NCBI GenBank assembly: GCA_018920345.1
Contig: JAHLMN010000013.1
Location: 1 to 37,968 of the forward strand
DNA: 37,968 bases
Reading direction: 5' to 3'
Source: Candidatus Aenigmatarchaeota archaeon
GTDB taxonomy: Archaea > Aenigmatarchaeota > Aenigmatarchaeia > CG10238-14
The notes under the pieces were generated by a model. That model had not been told where the DNA came from, ran no database searches, and was given only the letters and a program-made list of their open reading frames with translations. This document shows, piece by piece, positions 14,355 to 23,100 of the stretch; position 1 is the stretch's first letter; every line of letters begins with the position of its first letter. Made by a program: the position numbers and the translations under genes.

Positions 14355-15896
14355 ATGACAAAAGAAATTCCACTAAAAGATATAATGGAAAAGAGAAAAA
14401 AAGCATTAGAAGAACTTGAAAAACTTGGCATTCATCCATTTAAAACCACAAGATATGATAGAACACATAACATTGCACAAATACAAATGAGATTTAGCAA
14501 AATTCAACCAGGAGAAAAACTTGAATATGAAACGGTTAAAATAGCTGGTAGAATTAGAAGTATTAGAAGCCATGGTAAAACAACTTTTATGGATTTAGAA
14601 GATTTTAGCGGAAGAATACAAATATTCTTTGCATTTGACACTTTAACTGAAAAAAAATATAAAGTAATAAAATATTTAGATACAGGAGATTTTATTGGTG
14701 TAGAAGGTTTTATATTCAAAACACAAAAAGGCGAACTAAGCATATGGGTTAAATCTTTTGATGTTTTAGCAAAAGCACTACGTCCTTTACCTTCAGAATG
14801 GTTTGGATTAAAAGATGTCGAAGCCAGATATAGACAAAGATATGTTGATCTGTTAATAAATCCTAAAGTAAAAGAAATTTTTATCACAAGAACAAGAGTC
14901 ATTGATTTATTGAGAGAAAAACTTAAAGCACTTGGATTTATAGAAGTTGAAACTCCTGTATTACAACCCATAGCAGGTGGTGCAAACGCTAGGCCTTTCA
15001 TTACTTATCATAATGCTTTAGGTATTAACTTGTATCTTAGAATAGCAACAGAACTTTATTTGAAAAGATTAATAGTAGGTGGTTTTGAAAAGGTTTTTGA
15101 GATTGGTCCTGATTTTAGAAATGAAGGCGTTGACACAAGACACAACCCAGAGTTTACTATGATGGAATTTTATTGGGCCTATGCTGATTATAATGATAAT
15201 ATGAAGTTGACAGAGGAATTGTATTCATCAATTGTTAAAGAAATAAAAGGAAGTTATAAGATTCATTATCAAGGTAAAGAAATCGACTTTACACCTCCTT
15301 GGAAAAGAATTACAATGGAAGAAGCAATAAAAGAGTTTGGTGGTGTTGATGTTATAGGCAAAAGTGAAGATTATCTAAAAAAAATAGCCAAAGTAAAAAA
15401 TATTGAAATAAAAGAAGATGCTACAAGAGGAGAAATAATAGGAATATTATTTGAAGAATTAGCTGAATCAAAAATTATCAATCCTACTTTTGTTATAGAT
15501 CATCCAGTTGAATTATGTCCTTTGGCCAAAAGAAAAAAGAATGATAGTAAAATAATAGAGAGATTTGAAGTAATAGTTGCAGGTAAAGAATTAATAAATG
15601 CATATTCTGAGATAAATGACCCTATTGATCAAAAAAAGAGATTTGAAGAGCAAGTAATGAAAAGGGCAAAAGGAGATGAAGAAGCTCATCCTTTTGATAA
15701 GGATTTTGTCAGAGCTTTAGAATATGGTATGCCACCAACTACAGGGCATGGTGTGGGTATAGATAGACTTGTTATGCTTTTAACAGATTCTCCATCTATA
15801 AGAGAAGTTATTTTATTTCCAACATTAAGACCTGAGCAAGAGATTATTTTGTTTGGCGATAAAATAAGTGATAAAAAGGATGAAGGTAAAAAGTGA
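14355..15896 (+). CDS. lysS: Lysyl-tRNA synthetase, class II
   Basis: This 513-residue class II synthetase charges tRNA-Lys. An N-terminal OB-fold anticodon-binding domain (about residues 50-150, with VKIAGRIRSIRSHGKTTFMDL) precedes the catalytic core. Core signatures are the motif 1 region RLREKLKALGFIEVETPVLQ-like segment (read in parts), motif 2 FEIGPDFRNEGVDTRHNPEF, and motif 3 GHGVGIDRLVMLL near the C-terminus. Most archaea use the unrelated class I LysRS, so the class II form is notable. No SD precedes the ATG, consistent with leaderless initiation after an AT-rich promoter region at 14294-14354. AlaX follows after six bases. Confidence 0.97.
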   Translation: MTKEIPLKDIMEKRKKALEELEKLGIHPFKTTRYDRTHNIAQIQMRFSKIQPGEKLEYETVKIAGRIRSIRSHGKTTFMDLEDFSGRIQIFFAFDTLTEKKYKVIKYLDTGDFIGVEGFIFKTQKGELSIWVKSFDVLAKALRPLPSEWFGLKDVEARYRQRYVDLLINPKVKEIFITRTRVIDLLREKLKALGFIEVETPVLQPIAGGANARPFITYHNALGINLYLRIATELYLKRLIVGGFEKVFEIGPDFRNEGVDTRHNPEFTMMEFYWAYADYNDNMKLTEELYSSIVKEIKGSYKIHYQGKEIDFTPPWKRITMEEAIKEFGGVDVIGKSEDYLKKIAKVKNIEIKEDATRGEIIGILFEELAESKIINPTFVIDHPVELCPLAKRKKNDSKIIERFEVIVAGKELINAYSEINDPIDQKKRFEEQVMKRAKGDEEAHPFDKDFVRALEYGMPPTTGHGVGIDRLVMLLTDSPSIREVILFPTLRPEQEIILFGDKISDKKDEGKK

Positions 15897-15902
15897 ATTT
15901 AA

Positions 15903-16586
15903 ATGAGAAAGCTTTTTTGGGAAGATGCTTATTTGAAAGAGTTTGATGCAACTGTTGTTAAAGTTGAAGGAAATAATGTTTGGTTGGATCAAACAGCATT
16001 TAATGGTAGAGGTGGTGGTTTACCAGGGGATGTTGGTTGGCTAAATGATGTAAAAGTTATTGATAGCATAAAAAATAATGATGATGTGATTCATGTTCTT
16101 GAAAAAACAGCATTTAAAGAAGGCGATAAAGTTCATGGAAAATTAGACTGGGAAAAGAGATACAAGATAATGAGAATGCATACAGCTGCTCATTTATTGA
16201 TTGGTTTGATGTCTAAAGAAGGTTTGCTTGTGACAGGAAATCAACTGGGTTATGAAGAATCTAGAATGGATTTTAACATGGAAATATTAGACAAGGAAAA
16301 AATATTGAAGTATGTTGAAGTGGCTAATGAAATTGCTGCAAAAGGAGGAAAAGTCAATATATATTTTATGAAAAGAGAAGATGCTTTAAAAGACAAAGGT
16401 TTAATAAAAATGGCTGCTGCAATGCCCCCAGAGGTTGAAGAATGGAGAATAGTAGATATAGGCATCGATAAACAACCAGACGGAGGAGTTCATGTAGCAG
16501 ACTTGAAGGAAATAGGAAGAATAAAGATAACTAAATTTGAAAATAAAGGAAAAAATAACAGGAGATTATATTTTGTTTTAGAATAA
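15903..16586 (+). CDS. Alanyl-tRNA editing protein AlaX (medium type)
   Basis: This free-standing editing domain hydrolyses mischarged Ser- or Gly-tRNA-Ala in trans. It has 227 residues. An N-terminal strand-rich part with the Gly-rich NGRGGGLPGDVG segment is typical of AlaX-M. The zinc/editing core has HTAAH at about residues 97-101 and DGGVHVADLKEIG near residues 195-207. In family members the second half of the zinc site is usually CxxxH; here Asp stands in the Cys position by my alignment. It is six bases after lysS and probably co-transcribed. AlaRS is not in this window. Confidence 0.9.
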   Translation: MRKLFWEDAYLKEFDATVVKVEGNNVWLDQTAFNGRGGGLPGDVGWLNDVKVIDSIKNNDDVIHVLEKTAFKEGDKVHGKLDWEKRYKIMRMHTAAHLLIGLMSKEGLLVTGNQLGYEESRMDFNMEILDKEKILKYVEVANEIAAKGGKVNIYFMKREDALKDKGLIKMAAAMPPEVEEWRIVDIGIDKQPDGGVHVADLKEIGRIKITKFENKGKNNRRLYFVLE

Positions 16587-16620
16587 TGTTTTTGTTTTCT
16601 TTTTTGAAATAATTAATCAT

Positions 16621-17676
16621 ATGCTTTTCAAAAATGAAGAAGTGTTATCTCCTGAATACTTGCCTGAGATAATGCCACATAGAGAAAATCAAATACAAGA
16701 ATTGGCTAGAAACATTGAGTTATTAGCTAAAAACAAGAAACCAGAAAACATCTTTATTTATGGGCCACCTGGAATTGGCAAAACAGCTAGTGTAAAATTT
16801 GTGTTTAGGCAATTTGAAGAATTTTCAGGTATACATACTGTATATATAAACACATGGGATTATAATACAACTTCTGCTTTATTAACTAAGATTGTGTTAA
16901 GCTTAAACTATCCTATACCGAGAAGGGGTTTATCAAAAGATGAAATATTAGAAAAGCTTGTGGAGATATTGAAAAAATTAAAGAAAGGATTAATAGTTTG
17001 TCTGGATGAAGTTGATCAACTTATAATCAAAGATCAAAACGCATTATATGATTTAGTGAGAATAGGCCAATATGTAGAATTACCTGTTGCTGTAGTCATG
17101 ATCTCAAATTTTAAAAATATTTTAGCAAGATTAGAGCCTAGAATAGTAAGTAGTCTTGGTTTGACAGAAATAGAATTCAAACCATATACACTAATAGAGA
17201 TGAAAGATATATTGAATGAGAGGTGCAAGCTGGCTTTTAAAGAACCTGTTGAAGAAGGAGTTGTATTTTTATGTGCAAATCATGCCATTACCAGAGGTGG
17301 TGATGTCAGAGTTGGGTTAGAATGTTTGAGAAAAGCTAGTAGAATAGCTGAAGAGCAGAGTAGTGATAAATTGAAAGTAGAGCATGTTAAAGCAGTGCTA
17401 AAAGATGTAAAGTCAGTAAAGATGCAAATAGTTAAAGATAATTTAAATGGAGTAGAAAAGAATATAGTTGAGATATTGAATGATGGCAAGACATATACTT
17501 CTACTGAATTGCTAGATGAATATATAAATAGATTTGGACAAATAAGTCAAGTTGCTTTGTTAGAGCATATAAAAAGATTAAAAGATATAGGTTTAATAAA
17601 AACAAAAGAAGATAGGACTGGAAGTAGAGGAAGAAAGGTTTATATAAGATTATTAAAGAGAAAGAGATTTAAGTAA
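16621..17676 (+). CDS. Orc1/Cdc6-family replication initiator ATPase
   Basis: This AAA+ protein binds replication origins and loads the MCM helicase in archaea. It has 351 residues. Walker A GPPGIGKT is at 48-55 and Walker B LDEVD at 128-132. ISNFKN (sensor 1 region) and GDVRVGLECLRKA (sensor 2 region) follow, then a C-terminal winged helix at about 275-345 (NGVEKNIVEIL, TSTELLDEY, VALLEHIKRLKDIGLI, GSRGRKVYIRL). The start codon ATG is 34 bases after AlaX. In many archaea this gene sits beside an origin, but I see no repeated origin-recognition-box motif in the short flanks (16587-16620 and 17677-17700). Confidence 0.95.
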   Translation: MLFKNEEVLSPEYLPEIMPHRENQIQELARNIELLAKNKKPENIFIYGPPGIGKTASVKFVFRQFEEFSGIHTVYINTWDYNTTSALLTKIVLSLNYPIPRRGLSKDEILEKLVEILKKLKKGLIVCLDEVDQLIIKDQNALYDLVRIGQYVELPVAVVMISNFKNILARLEPRIVSSLGLTEIEFKPYTLIEMKDILNERCKLAFKEPVEEGVVFLCANHAITRGGDVRVGLECLRKASRIAEEQSSDKLKVEHVKAVLKDVKSVKMQIVKDNLNGVEKNIVEILNDGKTYTSTELLDEYINRFGQISQVALLEHIKRLKDIGLIKTKEDRTGSRGRKVYIRLLKRKRFK

Positions 17677-17700
17677 AAAGTTCTTTGATAATATAGATAG

Positions 17701-17775
17701 AGCGAGGTAGAGCAGCCTGGAGTGCTCGCTGGGCTCATAACCCAGAGGTCGGAAGTTCAAATCTTCCCCTCGCTA
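17701..17775 (+). tRNA. Initiator tRNA-Met (anticodon CAU)
   Basis: This is a regular 75-nt cloverleaf. The acceptor strand AGCGAGG pairs with CCTCGCT, and the discriminator is A. The anticodon stem CTGGG/CCCAG encloses CTCATAA. An A1-U72 first pair and three consecutive G-C pairs at the foot of the anticodon stem are hallmarks of the archaeal initiator rather than elongator tRNA-Met. The T arm is GGAAG, TTCAAAT, CTTCC. It lies between orc1/cdc6 and the convergent DUF655-Rpo4-eL21 operon. Confidence 0.96.
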
Positions 17776-17791
17776 TATTTATTAGAAATAG

Positions 17792-18325
17792 TTAGAAAAC
17801 AAATAACTTGTGTCTGTCTACTTCGTTCAGCTCATCAATTATTCTTTTCTTTATCATTTTTTTAGGCTCAGGTAACATTTCTACTCTTTTTCTCAGATCT
17901 TCAAAGCTTTCAAAAGGTTTTTCTTTTCTAGCTTGCAAAATAGCCCACATGTGTTTCTTTCCTATACCTTGTAAGAGCTCAAGACTATGCAATCTAGTAG
18001 TTAAAGGCCCTGCTTTGTTAAAAAAATCTACAAATCTTTTTTCATTTTCATCAATGATTTTATCTAAAGCCAACTCTAACTCTTGTTTAGCAAAACTTGT
18101 TAATTCATTATATTTTATTCTACCTTTTATCAATCTTACTTTATCCCATTTACCGTCTCCTACATATAAAAGCTCTCCTGGTTTTACATTTTCTTCAGGT
18201 TTGATAATAACTTCTAACAAATTGAAATATTTTGTCCCTATTCCTTGGGCTGTTGGCTCCATCCTTCTACTATTTGGATGTCCTGTTGGAAGAAAATCTA
18301 ACACTATTATATAATCTTCTCTCAT
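17792..18325 (-). CDS. DUF655 family protein (predicted RNA/DNA-binding, OB plus helix-hairpin-helix)
   Basis: The 177-residue archaeal protein starts with YIIVLDFLPTGHPNSRR, a hallmark of DUF655. An OB-like N-terminal part (about residues 30-75) is followed by a helix-hairpin-helix region at about 112-145 (LELLQGIGKKHMWAIL, FESFEDLRKRV). Such domains bind nucleic acid; no enzymatic role is known to me. The gene follows Rpo4 and eL21 in one operon, a neighbourhood seen in many archaea, which points to a role in translation or RNA biology. Confidence 0.9.
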   Translation of the reverse strand: MREDYIIVLDFLPTGHPNSRRMEPTAQGIGTKYFNLLEVIIKPEENVKPGELLYVGDGKWDKVRLIKGRIKYNELTSFAKQELELALDKIIDENEKRFVDFFNKAGPLTTRLHSLELLQGIGKKHMWAILQARKEKPFESFEDLRKRVEMLPEPKKMIKKRIIDELNEVDRHKLFVF

Positions 18326-18341
18326 AAGAGATCCTCCTCTT

Positions 18342-18668
18342 TTATTTCTGTTTAATAATATCTAGAATTAGATCTTTGTCTTGATCAGAAAAATTCTTGT
18401 AATCTTTTTCCAAGATGACTCTAAGGTCATCTCTATCTTTTGGAAGCAAATTTATTATCATGATTATTTGTCTCTCAGTTAGTTTACCAAGATCAGAAAG
18501 TTTTTGAAACATTTCCTTTGCCTTTTCATCATTAATAGTAGTGTATTTTTTCAAATGTTCTAAAGCATTTTTTTGCTCATAATTTAACTCTCTTTCTTTA
18601 GCTCTTTTCTCCAAAATAGAAAGAGCCTCAGCATTAGTAATCAATTTTTCTTTTAAAACCTCGTCCAT
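18342..18668 (-). CDS. rpoF: DNA-directed RNA polymerase subunit Rpo4 (RpoF)
   Basis: This 108-residue protein is the archaeal counterpart of eukaryotic Rpb4 and forms the stalk of RNA polymerase with Rpo7. The sequence shows the family layout of an N-terminal VLKEKLITNAEALSILEKR helix, a lysine-rich middle and the C-terminal HRDC-like part LPKDRDDLRVILEKDYKNF. The length is typical. It lies 11 bases after eL21 and 16 bases before DUF655, an order conserved in archaea. Rpo7 is not in the window. Confidence 0.95.
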   Translation of the reverse strand: MDEVLKEKLITNAEALSILEKRAKERELNYEQKNALEHLKKYTTINDEKAKEMFQKLSDLGKLTERQIIMIINLLPKDRDDLRVILEKDYKNFSDQDKDLILDIIKQK

Positions 18669-18679
18669 TTAATTCACCT

Positions 18680-18964
18680 TTATATAGCCTTTAAATGCTC
18701 TGGCCTGGAGATTATTTGTTTTTCTTTACCTCCATCTTTCACTAAAATAATATAGGAATCTCCCCTTTTATCTATTACTACACCTGTCTTGCCTATAAAT
18801 CTCTTAAAAGGTCTCCCCTTAGGTTGACTGGGAACTAGATCTATCATTACTTTAGAGCCTATCTCAAATTCCTGCATAAACCTATTAACAGTAAACTTTT
18901 CTCTTAATTTTCTTTTCAATATCCTTCTAGTCCTTCTATGAGGACCTTTAGATTTTACTACCAT
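18680..18964 (-). CDS. rpl21e: Large ribosomal subunit protein eL21
   Basis: The protein has 94 basic residues. The N-terminus KGPHRRTRRILKR, the FEIGSKVMIDLVPSQPKGRPFKRFIGKTG core with its KOW-like region, and the C-terminal SRPEHLK are diagnostic for eL21 of the archaeal/eukaryotic 50S/60S subunit. The length is standard. It lies five bases downstream of pus10 and 11 bases upstream of rpo4 in the minus-strand operon. Confidence 0.97.
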   Translation of the reverse strand: MVVKSKGPHRRTRRILKRKLREKFTVNRFMQEFEIGSKVMIDLVPSQPKGRPFKRFIGKTGVVIDKRGDSYIILVKDGGKEKQIISRPEHLKAI

Positions 18965-18969
18965 TTAAA

Positions 18970-20184
18970 TCACTCATGTATCTTTATTACATCTAATTCA
19001 ATATTTTTAACTTTATTGTTTAATAATTCTTGTATATTTGGCTTAGTCCTACCATTGTCTCCGTGTATAAGCTCTTTTATATACAAGCCTGACTGTGCTC
19101 TCACAATTAATTGAAGTTTTTTGTTGGATAACAATTTATATCTTATTTTTTTAACCTTTCTTTTTCTTAACATATCAGCTCTTCTTTGTAAAACTCTTAT
19201 AGGTGTCTGTTGGTTAATAATTGTACCTTCTAATGACTTGAGTTTTGATAAATCTTTTAAAGGTTTTGAAAATGTTATTATTGCCCTATATGTTTTATCA
19301 GGTTTTGCTGCTTTCAATTGCTTAACAACACTTCTATCAACAATCTTCAAGTCTTTCACTTTTACATATTTGTTTTTATTTATTTCCTTTAAAAGCTTCT
19401 TTAAATCAACTTTTCTTTTTTTAGGATTTATTACCTCTATAACAAAAGGCCTCCAACCAAGACAACGAACATCGACATCTTCTCTACCTTCACCATGAAA
19501 ACTTGTCTTTTCTCCATTTGTCTGTTTCAATAAAGGTTTTTCTATAACAGATTGTACTGATTTTTTATAAATTCTCGTCCTCCAATTACATTGAGGCATT
19601 TTTCTTGAAAATTTCTGATATCTGCCAAAGATAAAAATACTTCTAACAAGAAAAGTTATTCTTTTTTTGTTAAAATCATAAAGTATTGTTATATCGGGTG
19701 TCTTTCTATCAAGATCTTTTCCTGTTATTTTTGATATTATTTTACCTATCTCTCTGTTTATCTCTGTATTTATTGATTCTGCCCACTCTATACCATATTT
19801 TTCCCAAAACTCAACCTCTCTATTCATTAACTCATTAGGAGGATTTGTACCTACAAGAAATGTAGAAAATTCGTAATCTTTTATTTTGTCTATTATTTTT
19901 TTTGCTTTTTCTTCTAATTTTTCAAACAACCCATTACATAAATAACATTCTTCTTTTTCAGGTTTTAGCTTTACAAATCTAAAATTAATGCCATAAAAAT
20001 TTGTTTTTTTTATTTTCAATTCTTCGCCTGAATCTACCAAAAAAGCAATAAATGTTCTTATAACAAAACCTCTTTGTTTATTGCTATATCCAGAAAGCAA
20101 AGATGCTGTTTGTCTACCTAGGCAATGATCACATAAATAATGCTCTGATAATATTTCTTGTAAGAATTGCATCAAGCTTCTCAT
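18970..20184 (-). CDS. pus10: tRNA pseudouridine synthase Pus10
   Basis: This 404-residue enzyme forms pseudouridine at positions 54 and 55 of the tRNA T loop in archaea. The N-terminus has a zinc-binding module with CDHCLGR and a second pair CYLCNG at about residues 80-83, then a THUMP-like domain. The catalytic domain follows, with GREDVDVRCLGWRPFVIEV near residues 230-250, in which the Asp of DVDVR is the family catalytic residue. The ATG overlaps the trmY stop by four bases (ATGA), so translation is coupled. TrmY methylates the pseudouridine 54 that Pus10 makes, so the pair encodes consecutive steps. Confidence 0.95.
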   Translation of the reverse strand: MRSLMQFLQEILSEHYLCDHCLGRQTASLLSGYSNKQRGFVIRTFIAFLVDSGEELKIKKTNFYGINFRFVKLKPEKEECYLCNGLFEKLEEKAKKIIDKIKDYEFSTFLVGTNPPNELMNREVEFWEKYGIEWAESINTEINREIGKIISKITGKDLDRKTPDITILYDFNKKRITFLVRSIFIFGRYQKFSRKMPQCNWRTRIYKKSVQSVIEKPLLKQTNGEKTSFHGEGREDVDVRCLGWRPFVIEVINPKKRKVDLKKLLKEINKNKYVKVKDLKIVDRSVVKQLKAAKPDKTYRAIITFSKPLKDLSKLKSLEGTIINQQTPIRVLQRRADMLRKRKVKKIRYKLLSNKKLQLIVRAQSGLYIKELIHGDNGRTKPNIQELLNNKVKNIELDVIKIHE

Positions 20185-20732
20185 TCTTCTCGCCTATCTA
20201 ACTCATTTTGAATTATTGATATAACTTGTGAAGCAAGATAAATCTTTTTACCGACAGACATTTTTTCACCTTTTATATCTTCTTTTTTCAATCCTTTGTG
20301 ATCCCCTAAAATAAATAAGACATCTTTTTCAAAGATAAAATCTCTTATATCTTTTCCATCTTTGTCTAAAAAAATTATTTGTTTTTGTTTATTTTGTTGT
20401 TTCAAAAAATCTTCAAAACTTATATTATTTACTTCTATTCCAGGCATTTTTCTCCCCAATAAGCTTAACCTTATATGTGCAGCTACATTTCTTTCATCAG
20501 GATAAAGTCTTTTTAGTTTTTTTGGATCAAATGTTAAAAGTTTAGGGGGTGATGGTTTTCCTTCTAATAAAGCGTGAAAAATTGTATCTTTTCTTAATTG
20601 ATCTGATAGCCATAAACAAGCTGTCACAGCTCTACAAACAACATCCATTCTACCTGCTCCTGGTAAATCGTTTAGAGAAAAATCTCCTGTAACACCATTA
20701 GATTTAAGCAAAAATTCTCTCATAATTATCAT
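20181..20732 (-). CDS. trmY: tRNA (pseudouridine-54-N1)-methyltransferase TrmY
   Basis: The 183-residue SPOUT-family protein (DUF358) makes N1-methylpseudouridine at tRNA position 54, the archaeal replacement for ribothymidine. Diagnostic segments are SLNDLPGAGRMDVVCRAVTACLW-like N-terminal residues (seen in parts), FDPKKLKRLYPDERN, and the SAM-binding knot FILGDHKGL near residue 145. Start codons ATG at 20732 and 20723 are both possible. It lies directly after SRP54 with no gap and overlaps pus10 by four bases. Confidence 0.95.
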   Translation of the reverse strand: MIIMREFLLKSNGVTGDFSLNDLPGAGRMDVVCRAVTACLWLSDQLRKDTIFHALLEGKPSPPKLLTFDPKKLKRLYPDERNVAAHIRLSLLGRKMPGIEVNNISFEDFLKQQNKQKQIIFLDKDGKDIRDFIFEKDVLFILGDHKGLKKEDIKGEKMSVGKKIYLASQVISIIQNELDRREE

Positions 20733-22052
20733 TTAGAATTTCAAACCAAATTTCTTTGCTAATTTTGCTAGTTGCCCTCTTTTTAAAGAAGCTGTTCCGC
20801 CAACTTTCTTTATAACTTTTTTTGTAAGTTCATATTGTTTTAGTAAATCCCTTACATCTTTTTCTTGCACACCTGCGCCTTTTGCTATTCTTTTTACTCT
20901 AGATGCATGAATTATTTCTGGGTTTTCTCTTTCTTCTTTTGTCATGCTGTCAATAATATATTTGTATTTTTTCAATTTCTCCTCTTGCATATGAACAATC
21001 TCTTCTGGTAATGTTGTGCTTAAACCAGGAATCATCTCCATTATTCCACTTAAAGGTCCCATCTTTTGCATACCGGCTATTTGATCGTAAAAGTCTTTTA
21101 GCGTAAACTTACCTGAAATAATTCTTTTAGCATCTTCTTCTTTTAGCTCTGATTCTTTTATTTTCTCCATTAATGTTTGAAGATCGCCCATGCCAAGCAT
21201 TCTTGAAACAAATCTTACTGGATCATATTGCTCTAGCTGATCTAGTTTTTCACCTACACCTAAAAATTTGACTTTGGCCCCTGTTGCATAGCAAGAAGAT
21301 AAAGCTGCTCCTCCTCTAGCTGTACCATCCATTTTTGTTACTATAACTCCTGTTATACCAACTAGCTTGTTGAATTCTGCCGCTTGTTGACCTGCTACTC
21401 TACCTAGATCAGCAGGAATGACAAGCAAGACTTCATCAGGTTTGGCTATTTCTCCTAGTTTTTTTAGTTCTTGAGAAAGCTCTTTATCTAACGTATCTCT
21501 ACCGGCTGTATCAATAATTATAACATCACTTTTTTCAAATCTTTTTATACCTTCTTTAACAGCATTATATGGATTTCTTTCATCATCTATATGTATAGGC
21601 ACATTAAGCTGGTTTGCTATTTGTTTGAGCTGCTCTGTAGCAGCTGGTCTATGATAATCGCAAGCTATTAAAGCAGGCCGTTTGCCTTTTTTCTGAAAAT
21701 ATCTAGCTAGTTTACCAGCTGTCGTTGTTTTTCCGACACCATATAAACCCAGAAGCATTATCCTCCTTTTATCAGAAATATCTGATTTTTCTTTACCTAA
21801 CAAACCTACTAATTCTTCATAGACAACCTTTGTCACATGTTCTCTTAAAGTAAAGCCTGTTGGTATTTTCTCCTTAAAACATCGGTTTCTTATATTGTTT
21901 GACAATTCATAGACAAGTTTTACATCAACATCTGCTTGAAGTAATATTCTTTGCAAACCTTTTATTAGCTCTTCTATAGCATCCTTATCAATAGTAGATC
22001 TGCCTAGGATATTACTTACAAGCTCTGTTATCTTTTTACCAAAATCTAACAT
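20733..22052 (-). CDS. srp54: Signal recognition particle protein SRP54 (Ffh)
   Basis: This 439-residue SRP GTPase binds 7S RNA and signal sequences of nascent membrane and secreted proteins. The N domain is at about residues 1-90. The G domain has G1 GLYGVGKTT at 102-110, DTAGRD and TKMDG, and the closing motif GVGEKLDQLE. The C-terminal M domain (about 295-439) is Met-rich (GDLQTLMEKI, MGPLSGIMEMIPG). The partner receptor FtsY is encoded 43 bases upstream on the same strand, so both core SRP GTPases sit together. Confidence 0.97.
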   Translation of the reverse strand: MLDFGKKITELVSNILGRSTIDKDAIEELIKGLQRILLQADVDVKLVYELSNNIRNRCFKEKIPTGFTLREHVTKVVYEELVGLLGKEKSDISDKRRIMLLGLYGVGKTTTAGKLARYFQKKGKRPALIACDYHRPAATEQLKQIANQLNVPIHIDDERNPYNAVKEGIKRFEKSDVIIIDTAGRDTLDKELSQELKKLGEIAKPDEVLLVIPADLGRVAGQQAAEFNKLVGITGVIVTKMDGTARGGAALSSCYATGAKVKFLGVGEKLDQLEQYDPVRFVSRMLGMGDLQTLMEKIKESELKEEDAKRIISGKFTLKDFYDQIAGMQKMGPLSGIMEMIPGLSTTLPEEIVHMQEEKLKKYKYIIDSMTKEERENPEIIHASRVKRIAKGAGVQEKDVRDLLKQYELTKKVIKKVGGTASLKRGQLAKLAKKFGLKF

Positions 22053-22095
22053 ATTCTCTTTAAGATAAATGAAAAAAATAGTTTAAATATTAAAT

Positions 22096-23100
22096 CTAAA
22101 TCAAATTATTCACTATTTTTTCAGGCCTGTATTCTTCCAAATCTTTGTATTCTTGACCATTTCCTAAAAACAATATTGGTTTTTTAAGCACATAAGCAGC
22201 TGATATAATACTACCACCCTTGTTGGAGACATCATTTTTTGTCAATATTATTGCGTCCACTCCAACAGATTGATCAAACATTCTACATTGATTTATTATG
22301 TCATTACCAGTCATACTGTCAAGCACTAGAATCTTCAGATCAGGCTTGTTGACTCTTACTATTTTTTCAAGTTGATCCATCAAATTTTTGTTTGTATGAG
22401 CCCTTCCAGCTGTATCAGCTAAAACAACATCTATATTTTTTGCTTGAGCATGTTTAACAGCATCAAATATAACAGCAGCAGGATCAGCGCCATATTGATG
22501 TTTTATTATATTTATCTTTAGTTTATTGGCATGCTCTTCTAGCTGCTCTATACTTGCAGCTCTAAAAGAATCACCTGCAGCAAATACACAAGTGTATTTT
22601 TTAGATAAAAACCAATTAGCAACCTTGGCTAGTGTAGTAGTCTTGCCTGCTCCATTAAAGCCTAAAAAAACTAGTAAAGCCGGTTTTCCGTTTTTCTTTG
22701 CATTTTTAACTATTTCTTCTAGATCTATCTTAGGTGTGTTCACAGCATCATAGAGGGTTTTTCTCAGAGACTCTCTTATTTCTTGCTCTAGTTTAGATTT
22801 TTTGATATTTTTACCTACAAGATTCTTTTTCATATCTGCTTTTATTTTTTCTATTACTTCAACAGCAACATCTGCCTGTAATAACTCTATTTCCATTTCT
22901 TCAAATACTTCATCTAAAGTTTTTTCAGTGATTTCTATTTCAGTTATTTTTTTAATTATTTTTTCAGCAAAACTAGGTTTTTTTTCTCTAGTCTCTTTTA
23001 TTTTTTTCTCTCTTTCTACTTTTTCTTTACCTTTAACTTTTTCAGCTATCTTGCTAACAACACTATTCAACTTCTTCTTAAGAAAGTCAAACATTGACAT
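22096..23100 (-). CDS. ftsY: SRP receptor FtsY
   Basis: The 334-residue SRP-family GTPase docks SRP-ribosome complexes at the membrane. A short Lys/Glu-rich N-terminus (about residues 5-45) is followed by the N domain and a G domain with GFNGAGKTTT, ADTAGRAHTN, TKNDVSNKGG and GNGQEYKDLEEY, the last being the FtsY-type closing motif. The ATG at 23100 overlaps the prefoldin stop (ATGA); an ATG at 23094 is also possible. It is followed by SRP54. Confidence 0.96.
   Translation of the reverse strand: MSMFDFLKKKLNSVVSKIAEKVKGKEKVEREKKIKETREKKPSFAEKIIKKITEIEITEKTLDEVFEEMEIELLQADVAVEVIEKIKADMKKNLVGKNIKKSKLEQEIRESLRKTLYDAVNTPKIDLEEIVKNAKKNGKPALLVFLGFNGAGKTTTLAKVANWFLSKKYTCVFAAGDSFRAASIEQLEEHANKLKINIIKHQYGADPAAVIFDAVKHAQAKNIDVVLADTAGRAHTNKNLMDQLEKIVRVNKPDLKILVLDSMTGNDIINQCRMFDQSVGVDAIILTKNDVSNKGGSIISAAYVLKKPILFLGNGQEYKDLEEYRPEKIVNNLI

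Noticed and set aside
16587-16620. Possible replication origin beside Orc1/Cdc6
   Set aside because: The flanks are too short and show no repeated origin-recognition-box motif or duplex-unwinding stretch; the origin may be elsewhere.
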